From Cytospora piceicola (Eukaryota; Ascomycota; Sordariomycetes; Diaporthales; Cytosporaceae): a stretch of 64,000 bases of DNA. Shown here in pieces: positions 34,751 through 43,481 of the stretch (within the stretch, counting starts at the first letter, position 1; each line of letters opens with the position of its first letter). The DNA is taken from contig JALQBC010000007.1 in the NCBI GenBank assembly GCA_023375675.1, positions 62,001 through 126,000 of the forward strand. The letters are read 5' to 3'. The notes below the pieces were generated by a model. The model searched no databases. It was not told the origin of the DNA and saw nothing but the letters and a program-made list of their open reading frames with translations. The position numbers and the translations under genes are program-made.

Positions 34751-35313
34751 TTCTACCTTGAAAGTACCGATCTTACATATCTGGTACGTCTTGCAGGTAG
34801 GGATATAAGACGTGTTTGTCATAATGGAATCAGTGTTGTTTGCAACTACCGGTACTCCAAGATCAAGCTTAGCAGAGATGAAATGGCTGCAGCTACTGAC
34901 ATCTGGAGGTATACTCATATATGCCCAAGGCGTCTGACATGCCCATTACAACAAAAGACATCTGGAGGGTACGATAGCAAGAGACATGAGATGGACGGTA
35001 AGTCTCTTTGCAAGCCATCATGGAAAGATCACTGAGCTCCAAAGAAAAGAAATAAAACGAAAGTTCGTGGGAATAGACACAATAGTTGAAGCTGACGCTG
35101 TATGCAACTGCAGGTATCTTCACACATGAGCTGTCAGACCAGCGCACTTCCTCTAAAACCAGAGAGTTCCAGAGCTGCCATGATGCTGCACTGCGGAGTC
35201 TCTCAAGAGATCAGGTGAGGACATACGCCTTACACGCCTTGTGCATTGATCTATGTCATCACGTAACGACCGTATTGCATCTTTTGCTTGTAGTGCGGTT
35301 CTGTACTTACTAG
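34751..35313 (+). CDS. Candidate zinc-finger-like gene fragment
   Basis: Open from 34751 to 34997, then a good intron 34998-35113 (GTAAGT...CTGCAG) and open again to TAG at 35311. No ATG lies before about 34877, so the 5' end is unresolved. The reading VVCNYRYSKIKLSRDEMAAA then TDIWRYTHICPRRLTCPLQ resembles a FLYWCH-type zinc finger (Y-x-Y, W-R, C-x(5)-C). The exon after the intron gives IFTHELSDQRTSSKTREFQS. The minus strand is also open here (35153-35806), so at most one reading is real. Could be a decayed mobile-element gene. Confidence 0.3.
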
Positions 35314-35806
35314 GCCTCGTTGCACTAGATCTGGGTGCCATCTTATCAGATATAGTTGTCCCTAGAAGAACACCATTTATAATGAGGTCTCTGCATATTC
35401 TCTTAGAGTTCTGCAGGAAGATTTCGCAGGAGGTGATATCACTCGTGCAAGATATATCTCCGTTGCACGTTGCATATGTTTGGTGAAGTTCCAGGGAAGG
35501 GGTATGCTTGTCGACATCATCCTTAACCATGATGTATTTGCTGTCCATACACTCCACGAGACCTAAAGTACTGAGTCTAGACACCGTGACTTGATCTCCA
35601 AGGGAGGATACACAAGATGTGTTGTTCCATCGTGGCGATACATCGACACAGTCTCGTCTATAGGATCTGCTGATGTTGGAGACCTCCACCAGAGTGTTTG
35701 CGCAGTTGCGTATTACGCTGGTCCTATCTGCAGAGTAAACTGCGTTGAGAGTGTTGCTGATGTGGATTGAGGCTCTGACAGCACTTGAGGGGACATCTGG
35801 ACAACA
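35153..35806 (-). pseudogene. Unrecognised open frame, no ATG at start
   Basis: 218 codons open on the minus strand in AT-richer DNA where such length is unlikely by chance. No ATG opens it; the first stop upstream is TGA at 35809. The reading has many Ser, Thr, Asp and Cys (for example NNTSCVSSLGDQVTVSRLS, ATCNGDISCTSDITSCEIF) and a basic C-terminal part. Other minus-strand frames continue upstream to 36127 (a 61-codon ATG frame at 36127-35945), as in a frameshifted coding sequence. I recognise no family. It lies inside the island bounded by the tRNA-like units. Confidence 0.3.
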
Positions 35807-36108
35807 TCAGGTTTCTGCTCAGCCACATAGCTGCAACTTTACAGTGAACAGTCTTTAGTACCTGCAGTACGCTATCACCGCGTCCCTGCTCTAGCTGAGG
35901 TGATACAGTTATACATATCTCGATGCTGAGTACTACTGACGCTACTTGTGTGTGACTCTGTCCCAGTCGAACCCAGGTCTGTCTGATAATGTGTTGAGAA
36001 GCCTCGACACCTCCGCTATGCTCATGCTTTTATGACGGCACAGCCATTCATGTTGTAGTTTACTGTCGAAATTGTATATATTTCTGCATGTGGTGCTTGA
36101 TACAATGA

Positions 36109-36450
36109 CAGTGTGCGCATGCGACATCTGGACTCACCGTCGCAGCGCCATTCAGAGCAGACCGATTCCAGCAGAACAATACCTTCTATCTCTGCTTACA
36201 CCCAGATACGAGCATTCCAGCACCAAATTCAGCAGACACCGCGATGACTATTTTCGTACTAGAAGCCTGTGTCGTGTGCGGAAAGTGTAGAAGAGCTTCT
36301 GTTCTTGTAAAGGAGGTGGTAGACAGGAGAACCTTGAGCGTGAACTACAACGTGCAGCTCTATATGATGACTTTCCATGAGTACTGTCTGTACCCCAAGA
36401 TATGCGAGTGTGGCGTCATCAAAGCGGTTATAGAGGAACAGCCTTCCTGA
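36109..36450 (+). CDS. Unrecognised short open frame with paired cysteines
   Basis: 114 codons open on the plus strand; the first ATG is at 36244. The reading contains CVVCGKCRRA and later HEYCLYPKICECG, which suggests two metal-binding knuckles. No splice sites or family recognised, and it may be a fragment. It ends 56 bases before tRNA-like copy 2. Confidence 0.25.
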   Translation, partial: QCAHATSGLTVAAPFRADRFQQNNTFYLCLHPDTSIPAPNSADTAMTIFVLEACVVCGKCRRASVLVKEVVDRRTLSVNYNVQLYMMTFHEYCLYPKICECGVIKAVIEEQPS

Positions 36451-36506
36451 TTCTGAGTACCTAGATACCTGGGTATATATTACTGTTGATTGTAGAGATA
36501 CACCCA

Positions 36507-36625
36507 GGGCGTTTGGTGTAGCGGTAGCACTGCATGATATGTCTTTGGGAACCCGCTAGGGCTGGCCCCCCTAGTCGATTGCCAAAGGGGCGTGTGGGGG
36601 CCTGGTTCGACTCCAGGAGCGCCTG
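36507..36625 (+). ncRNA. tRNA-like Pol III unit with hairpin insert, copy 2
   Basis: Acceptor GGGCGTT/AGCGCCT pairs better than in copy 1. D arm and A box are identical. Anticodon stem GCATG/CGTGT; T arm CCTGG-TTCGACT-CCAGG with B box GGTTCGACTCC. The loop plus insert is 54 bases. Its outer stem is CTTTGG/CCAAAG, changed on both sides relative to the other copies, and the inner stem is CTAGGG/CCCTAG. ATATAT lies about 30 bases upstream and TTTTT at 36630-36634. The would-be anticodon is ATG. Confidence 0.68.
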
Positions 36626-36841
36626 TTTATTTTTGTTACTTTTTGTAGTGACTTTGTATATTTCCAGATGCGCAGTGTTTCCACATTGCAATCTCCAGAG
36701 TTATATCGTCTTCAAACTTCCAGATGTCATGGTTTCAAGTCCTGACGTAACCAAAATAGCTGTTACCACTATACTTGGACATCAGTTTTCTGAAACAAGG
36801 CGGGATACATTTTGGGATTCTGCTACTACTTGTATCACGTG

Positions 36842-37025
36842 GCAGGGCGATTACAATCAATGAAATAAACTCAAGGGACCAAGTGGTATTTGCATTACAG
36901 CTAATTCAGTCTATCGTAGAGTTTCCGTTGTGTTGTGTATGTGTTGAAGGGAAGTAAGCAAACATGCCTAAAGCCTAAGGGAAGGGAAGGAAATGGGTGT
37001 AAGTGAAGGAAGGAAGGTACGCTGG
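36842..37025. repeat. Direct repeat A (LTR-like), left copy
   Basis: Shares with 38176-38343 the blocks GCAGGGCGATxACAA, TCAAGGGACCA, GTCTATCGTAGAGTxTCCGTT, GGGAAGGGA and GGAAGGTACGCTG in the same order. Many differences are C/T changes. It sits just beyond the stop codon of the decayed coding sequence. Confidence 0.6.
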
Positions 37026-37071
37026 CGTGATAAGCCCTCCTCCATATGGATAACCTCGACTTCCTCGTCGA

Positions 37072-37869
37072 TTAACCTAATCGGCTATAATGATCCTCTC
37101 TGTCAGAGTCGCTTTGATCGTTTCCATCTTCATCAGAGTAATCGTCATCGTAGCCCTCCTGACCGTCGCTTTCTTGATCGTAGCTTTCATCATTGTCCGA
37201 GTAGCTATGTCGATCGTAGCCACCTTGACCGTAGCCACCTTAATCGTATCCGTAGGAAGATGAATGGGAAGGTGAATGAGAAGGCGAATGGGAAGGCGAA
37301 CGTGAAGGTGAAGAGATTCGGGCTTGGACGGCCGGCTGCGAGGAAGCCTGAGGGACTGTCGGCCGAGGCTGAGGAGGTTCGGAATCGCTGAAAGAGTTGT
37401 ACGAATAGAGTTGATAAGGTTGCCGAGCTAGCGGCTGAGGGAAACGGGCCCGCTGATCTTGACCTCGAGGTTGAGGTTGAGGGACTGGCGGCCGAGGGAA
37501 ACGGGCCGGCTAGCCTCGATCTCGAGGTTAAGGTCGTGATCAATAGCTGAGGTCGAGGCTGAGGTTGTTTATTCCGGTCAAGATCTTGAAGCGTGGTCGT
37601 GACCTTGGCGGCAGACGTCGGAGAAGACGTGAACTATCAGCTTGCTTCTCGATTTGATAACCTTGCCGCACTAGCAGCACTCGGGGCTTCTCGATAGCTT
37701 CGGTGCGCCCGTATTCTGACGGACGGCTTTGCCGTGAGAAGAGTCGAGCTCTGCCTTTACGGAAGACATGTTGTCGATTTGGAAAGGCTGACGAGAGGAC
37801 GAGGTGATCGCGAAGTCCGTCGCCGCAGAGGCCTTGCCTTGCTACTTTATCGAGATAGAAGGAGGGCAA
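37072..37869 (-). pseudogene. Decayed low-complexity coding sequence with RIP-type stops
   Basis: The minus strand reads as a Pro/Gln/Ser-rich then acidic Tyr/Asp-rich protein ending SDSDREDHYSRLG-stop (TAA at 37072-37074). It includes GYGQGGYDRHSYSDNDESYD and two tandem units containing CGTTTCCCTCxGCCG. The frame is broken by TAA, TAG and TGA codons at places where the paired repeat unit or context has CAA, CAG or CGA. That pattern is expected from C-to-T repeat-induced point mutation. The upstream half (to 37869) is open without ATG. Direct repeats flank it at 36842 and 38176. It could be the worn internal part of a small LTR-type element; no enzyme domain is visible. Confidence 0.5.
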
Positions 37870-38175
37870 GAGGCTTCGGGAGTGTTTGCCCTGGTTGTTT
37901 TTTTCGAAAGCGTCGATGGCGTGAAGCAGTAAAGACTGAGGGGATCTCGAAGGCTAGAGATTTTCGAGGGCTGCTGACAAAACCAAGACCGACCTTTGTC
38001 GACGGTCGTTTCGCGTATAAACGTGTCCGCGGGGCCCCCAGCCGACCGGTACCCGATTGAAATTTAGGTTGTTGCTTGAAGTTCGGTCGTGATCGTGATT
38101 GAAGAGTCGATTATGCTGTCTGATCAGGGGGGCTCTGGATCGTAGGGTCGCGTAAAGACGCTACCATATACCGTA

Positions 38176-38343
38176 GCAGGGCGATCACAAGCAGATGAAT
38201 TCAAGGGACCAGATAGTGTGTGAAATGAAGTCTATCGTAGAGTCTCCGTTGCGTGGGTGTGTGAGATGGTAGACCTCGGGACCTCGCCGCCGCCGGGAAG
38301 GGACAGAAATGGGTGGAATGGAGGGGAGGAAGGTACGCTGACT
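38176..38343. repeat. Direct repeat A (LTR-like), right copy
   Basis: Partner of 36842-37025, same orientation, 1.3 kb apart. It includes GCAGGGCGATCACAA, GTCTATCGTAGAGTCTCCGTT and GGAGGAAGGTACGCTG. It carries a GC-rich insertion (CCTCGGGACCTCGCCGCCG) absent from the left copy. Confidence 0.6.
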
Positions 38344-39112
38344 TTATAGCTTGAATATTAATCTATACAAACCGAGGTACGAGTGCCATGTAATCAAGTT
38401 GTTTGCAGACGTTGACACGATACAACAGTTTCTCATGCCCTACAATCTAGCTTGAGATGTGAGGAAGACGATATTCCCCACCTCGATTTCCAAGTAGTTG
38501 TGTGTGGCTGGCAAGACAGAGGCCTAGAGTCTCAGGAATTTTCCAAATCGTAGCGAGAGCGAATCCCGTAAGTCACCAGACTCTGGGGTCTCCACACATG
38601 GAGCGGATCTTCCTCAGGCAGAGGCCTGGCAGTCTATGAAAGCCTGATTATGAGCTGTAGGCGACGAAGACCCCTGGATTCTACCAGGTCTGGTTATGGC
38701 TAACAGCTTGAGCGAAGCAGTCCTACTGAAAGCAAGTTTGTGCAGCCAGACACTGCAGCATGACCAGTGACTGTGGCCTGGTTTTATTAGGGGGTTGTCA
38801 GCCGATGAGAATATGGTTGCCCACTACGTTGAAGACTGTATTTAGTTTAGATTGGTGCCATTTGGTCCAGGTGTCAAAAGACTATTGATCTTGCTGATGT
38901 CTATTATTACCCGTGATGTAACCTCATTTCTCTCCGTGCCCAAATCCATTGCCTTGGCTTCCGACATTCGACATTCGAGGCGCAGGCAGCAAAGGTATGA
39001 AAGAACAGTTGATAGTAAGTAGTATCAGAGGGAGGGTGTGATAACACTGGTCCTAGGATAAAGGAGTGCATAAACAGAGAGAAGGAGAATTAAAGAAACG
39101 CAAAAAAAGAAG
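38344..39112. other. Unassigned stretch inside the island
   Basis: No coding frame supported. An A/G-rich end (39060-39112) contains the T-run terminator of tRNA-like copy 3 on the minus strand. Confidence 0.4.
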
Positions 39113-39236
39113 AAGACGCTCCTGGAGTTGAACCAGGCCCCTGGCACGCTCGTCTGGAGATTACCGTAGGGTGGCCAGCCCCATAAGTAGCCACCAGACG
39201 ATATATCATGCAGTGCTACCGCTACACCAAACGCCC
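39113..39236 (-). ncRNA. tRNA-like Pol III unit with hairpin insert, copy 3 (inverted)
   Basis: Nearly identical to copy 1 but on the opposite strand. Acceptor GGGCGTT/AGCGTCT, same D arm, anticodon stem GCATG/CGTGC, T arm CCTGG-TTCAACT-CCAGG. The insert's outer stem is CGTCTGG/CCAGACG, seven perfect pairs. On the minus strand TATAA lies about 28 bases upstream (plus 39261-39266), and a run of seven T ends the unit (plus 39102-39108). Confidence 0.68.
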
Positions 39237-39688
39237 TGGGTAATTCTTTGCAATCGACGCTTATATCCCTGAATCGACCGCACCCAGGCTTTGCTGCTGG
39301 GGTACTCTAAGGGGAATAAAACGGTGGAAGGCCGTTTTGTAGGATAGAGTAAACAAACGGTCCAGGTAACGTCCACAGCTCTCTAGACCAATTTCAATTC
39401 CAAGGCGGTTGGCAATTCACAGCTTCCTTCAGAAAATGAAGACACGCTGAAGCCCACACCTACAATCGCTTTCCAGCAACCTCCTTCTTCAATAATTCAT
39501 CATCATCTCCCCACCGACCAATTCATCATCATCTCCCCACCGATCCGTGTATGGCCGCTTGCCAAAGTCGAGCATCGCAACAAGCGTGCAAGCTTGATTG
39601 AGCCTAGGTACTGCTTACGTCGTCTTGCAGCCACATTCGGGCGCCTTCACACCCAGCTCACCACTGCAGACGTGCCCACCCACACAAC
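39237..39688. other. Intergenic before the RNase H-like gene
   Basis: 452 bases with a duplicated stretch: AATTCATCATCATCTCCCCA occurs at about 39496 and 39521. No gene recognised. Confidence 0.45.
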
Positions 39689-40657
39689 ATGGCACAATTA
39701 AGGGAAGATTGGAGCCAAATGTCCCCGAGCAAGCAACTTTACTTCCTTGGCAAGGTACATACGCCACTACCCAGGCCCCAAGCCATGCAAAATGCAGAGA
39801 AGCTCGCGGCCCGATTCGAAGCGGCGACTCCCAGCAAAGACCCCCAAATCCTCATATGGTCCGACGCCTCGCTCGGGGGAAGACGCGTGCGCACAAGTGG
39901 TGGCATTGGCGTTGTATGCGAAATTTGTCTGCCAGGCAAAGCCAAGTACACCATCGAAGAGGCCGGTTATGTCGACCCCGATAAGAGCATTGTAACCACC
40001 GAGGCGAGGGGAATCTTGAAAGGATTGCGAAGAATCAAAAAGGAGATCAAGTCCGCAGGTCTTGAGCGAGGAACCCGTCTCACGATCACTGTCATCACTG
40101 ACTGCAAGTCAAACGTGGACAACTTGTCCAGTACGACGCCTATGAAAGCCAAGACAGCAATGGAATACATGGCCGTCATCGAACGTATCAAGATATTGTC
40201 TCAGCTCCTTCTTCGGCCGCGCCTCAATGTCACACTCGAATTACATTGGTGCCCTCGAAATACCACACCACAGATGGTAACAGCCGACTTCCTGGCCGGA
40301 CATGCCCGGATAATGGGGAAGCGTTCTTGGGCAGTCTTCCGTGAGACGGGGTATGTCAAAGGTCGTGTTCGAGACTGCCCGGGAGCCAACAGGAACCCGA
40401 ATAGAATAGGAGGGCACGCCAGAGAAAACTGCACACGCCGAGGCCGCCGTCGCAAAATTCCGACGGGCAAAGTCATCGAAGAAGAGTTGGAGGACTCACT
40501 GGAGTCCGCATCCCCACCACACAAGAAACAGAGAATGTGCAACGAGGATACCCAGGCCGCGTCCGCGACCAGCGAGCCACAGGACACCGTTGCTGTGCCT
40601 GAGAACACCCAAGATCGACAGCCAGACAATGAACAGGTTCACTGTGCGGTCATGTAG
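39689..40657 (+). CDS. RNase H-fold protein with CaaX-like C-terminus
   Basis: Single exon, 322 residues, starting MAQLREDWSQMSPSKQLYFL. The RNase H layout is visible: ILIWSDASLGGR (Asp59) with GGIGVVC, TTEARGILKGLR (Glu105), ITVITDCKSNVDNL (Asp138) and MVTADFLAGHARIMG (Asp200). These correspond to the D-E-D-D metal-binding set of RNase HI. The C-terminal third is basic then acidic and low in structure. The protein ends QVHCAVM, which fits a CaaX prenylation box. RNase H domains of this kind in fungi often come from non-LTR retrotransposons, but no reverse transcriptase lies nearby and the frame is intact, so a domesticated gene is possible. It lies 452 bases outside tRNA-like copy 3. Confidence 0.75.
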   Translation: MAQLREDWSQMSPSKQLYFLGKVHTPLPRPQAMQNAEKLAARFEAATPSKDPQILIWSDASLGGRRVRTSGGIGVVCEICLPGKAKYTIEEAGYVDPDKSIVTTEARGILKGLRRIKKEIKSAGLERGTRLTITVITDCKSNVDNLSSTTPMKAKTAMEYMAVIERIKILSQLLLRPRLNVTLELHWCPRNTTPQMVTADFLAGHARIMGKRSWAVFRETGYVKGRVRDCPGANRNPNRIGGHARENCTRRGRRRKIPTGKVIEEELEDSLESASPPHKKQRMCNEDTQAASATSEPQDTVAVPENTQDRQPDNEQVHCAVM

Positions 40658-42297
40658 GGGTCTCGGAGTCTCATTTGTATCTGTTGCCCAGGGTCGAAGT
40701 TTGTTGAAGTGATAGAGTTGCAAGCCGGGATGTTCAGCAGCCAAGAGGAATGCGGGTGGTCGTCACAAGGGTTAGGGTTTAATTATGTAAGCAGTTTGTC
40801 GGATTATTTACTCAAGTACCTAGATAGGTGGGTACGTTCCGTACTTTGTTACATACCTCTCAATAAGACCTGGAACGTTGTTACATAGTAACGAGCATGC
40901 ATGAGTCAAAAAGTTGTGTTGTCCATTTCCCCAATATGAGGTCTGAGCTGGACAGCCGACCCGGTGTCTGTCGCCTGGTTGCCTGATGGTTGCCTTGTTT
41001 GGTTGCCTTCTCCCCCACCGACCTGCGTCGAACTCCGATGCTACCAGGCAGTCATGAAGACGAGGGGATGTCACTTGCACCCTGTCGTCTACCCGCCCAA
41101 GCTTCCACTCACATTACCTTCCACCCACATAGCCTTCCACCTGCCCAAGCTTCCACCCACATAACCTTGCACCCACATAACCTTCTGCCTATATAACCTT
41201 CTACTGATAGTCCTCTACTCGTATAATCTTCTACTTATGTACCTTCATAAAGATGAGCGAAAGGTATTGGTCTTAGGTCGATTATATGGCGCGCAAAATG
41301 GTTCGTGCTAAACAGGGAGTAAGTGACAGGGAGTAACAACCCGCCGCTCTCCAAGACGAGTGCAGGAGGGCCAAATTTGAGACCTGCAGCCACTTGGCAT
41401 CTCGTCTTCCGAAGCAAGCCATTGGCTCCTTGTCCTCAGTCCGGCCGTCGCCGCTGGATCTTCACGGGTTGTGCATCATCAGCTGGCGCCATGTGCAGGG
41501 TGCTAAGCTTGCCTGCTTCGAGATGATCGGCCTCTCCTCGAGACACGGTGTTTCTCCCTCCAGGCCATGGCACCTATCTCATCTGCGTGTCAGACGGAAC
41601 TCTACCCAACCAAGGTCACCCTGCAGCCCGCACCCTACCGTGTACCTACTCAAGTGAGTACCTAAGTAGGTATCATACTACGAGCTGGACGTTGGTCCGC
41701 CATGAGCTGGGACTCCGCTCACCTTTCAGCCCTAAAGGTCGCATGGGAGAGGAGCGCGGAGTAACCCTGTGGGACTGCCAGCTGGTGTTCCGGGTTGCGA
41801 TTCCACCCATGCAGCTTGTTGATTCTAACCTGACCAGGCAGTCGTACCATGCTGCCCGAAGTGTGACTCCCTGCCTTAGCTCGGGCCAACGAGAATGGAA
41901 ATGGGACTCTGACATACGTGACCCTACATGATGCACTCTGGATAAAATAGGCTGTCTCTGGCTGGGTATGCGGCGGTCAAGCTTTCTACCTGTCGTTCCC
42001 CTCTTCAAATATCAACCATCTCCCGACCGTCAGGCCTTCTTCTCTTGGCTTTGACAAGTGTCCCTGACAACTTTCCTTGTCGCACCCGGCGTGCATCCAT
42101 TCTATGACCCTGGTGGGCTCCCGCTTATATCAAGCTGCTTCCGTGAAGCACCGTCGTCAAGTCAGATTGCTCCAGAAGCATTCTCGCACCTCAATACCAA
42201 ACACTCGTTGAGCGCGTCCTTGCCGTAACACACAGGCAAAACAATCACGAGCAATATATCAGACCGTGATAGATCAGCGTCACCAAGTCTTACCACC
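40658..42297. other. Gene-free accessory stretch
   Basis: 1.6 kb with no supported gene. It contains palindromic TACCTA-type motifs (about 40813-40834 and 41642-41673) and a minisatellite, listed separately. Several medium frames lack start context, splice logic or recognisable motifs. Confidence 0.45.
41096..41247. repeat. Degenerate minisatellite (CCACATAACCTTC-like unit)
   Basis: About ten imperfect copies of a 13-17-base unit around CCCACATAACCTTC, decaying towards the right into TATAACCTTCTAC and TATAATCTTCTAC. Confidence 0.75.
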
Positions 42298-42693
42298 ATG
42301 GCCTCCTCATCTCGAACCCCTCCTCCGGCTTCGTACTACACGACGGGCTTGGGGATAAGGAACGCGACATGCCCGACGTCAACATACAGCAGCGTAAGTC
42401 CCTCTTTTGAAGATACCACAACCTGATCCCAACTAAAGGCCGGATCAAAATAGACTCCAAGATCAGCTGCAGCCGGCGGCTGGGAAACCCCGGCCTTTAT
42501 GTCTGCAGACAACAGAACGAACTCAACGTCCTCGACGAACTCTTCAAGTTCAGCCACCTCCAACTCGAATCATCATTCATACGAGAGCAAGAAGGTGGCG
42601 TCCCCGACGGTCAATGTGTATACCCACTGTGGTAGGCACTCTAATCAATACCTATTTGGTGGCTGGTCGAAGGTATTTCACAAGAAGAACTGA
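42298..42693 (+). CDS. Small fungal protein with VYTHCGRHSNQYLF motif
   Basis: Exon 1 42298-42393, intron 42394-42453 (GTAAGT...AAATAG, 60 bases), exon 2 42454-42693; 111 residues. It starts MASSSRTPPPASYYTTGLGI. A Ser/Thr/Asn-rich stretch leads to SPTVNVYTHCGRHSNQYLFG near the C-terminus. This C-terminal motif matches small uncharacterised proteins that I recall from other Sordariomycetes, which supports the spliced model; unspliced, exon 1 runs into a stop. There is no signal peptide, membrane span or catalytic motif. Function unknown. Confidence 0.6.
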
Positions 42694-43481
42694 AGTTGGG
42701 CCGCATGTCGAGATCACCACAGGGTGTATCCTACATCCATTGAGCGCTGGCTGGATGGTAATGGTGGGAATATTGTCACGACGGATGTCAAAGGAACAAT
42801 AGTGGATGGCGTTTGGATAGGGTTGATGAGATGTTTGCACGCTGTAATGACCTGTTATGTATACCTGACTCTATAAGGTCTCAAGATATATCCAATCGTA
42901 GTTAGTATTAATGAGATGAACCGAGTCTGAGATATGCTACCCGTGAGTACCTATTTTGAGCTTCAAGTTTCGATTCCAGGCTGGCCTTTGATCGTGCTGG
43001 GGGCCGGAGCGACGTCCAACCGACGGTCTGAGACAGCGGCGCAACGAGTATCGGCAGAGCATGCTCCGGTGTCTTCACACACCTACTCAAGTAGGTACTC
43101 GATTGGATATCATAATGGAACATCGAAACCGTTATTATTATTCAGGAACCACACTTTCGGATGTCGGCAAGTTTAAACTTCATAGGGCTGAAGAAGTCCA
43201 GGGAACGAAGCCTAGCTCGGGCACTGCCACCCCCATATTTTCCCAATTCTGTCTTCCGCGTGCTTGATCCTTGCTACTTTTCCCATCCCCGGTCAAGCTC
43301 GGCATCTTCCGTCATGGTCCGTGGGCCGAGCCGAGGCCAACAAAAAAGTCCACCCAAGTCAACAAACATTCCAGCATCATCTCGTCACCAGCCGCCACCA
43401 CCTCTCCCAACATCCCTTTAGGTTACGAATATCTGCGAACCACCACCCCGGGCTGCCCAGAGTCCCCATAGTCGAGCAACA
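42694..43481. other. Intergenic: PHS1 promoter region
   Basis: 788 bases with no gene. It contains the palindrome ACCTACTCAAGTAGGTACTC at 43081-43100. Confidence 0.5.

Noticed and set aside
37205..37543. 112-codon minus-strand ORF rich in Ser/Arg/Phe
   Set aside because: Runs in another frame than the Tyr/Asp-rich reading and is a by-product of the same tandem repeats.
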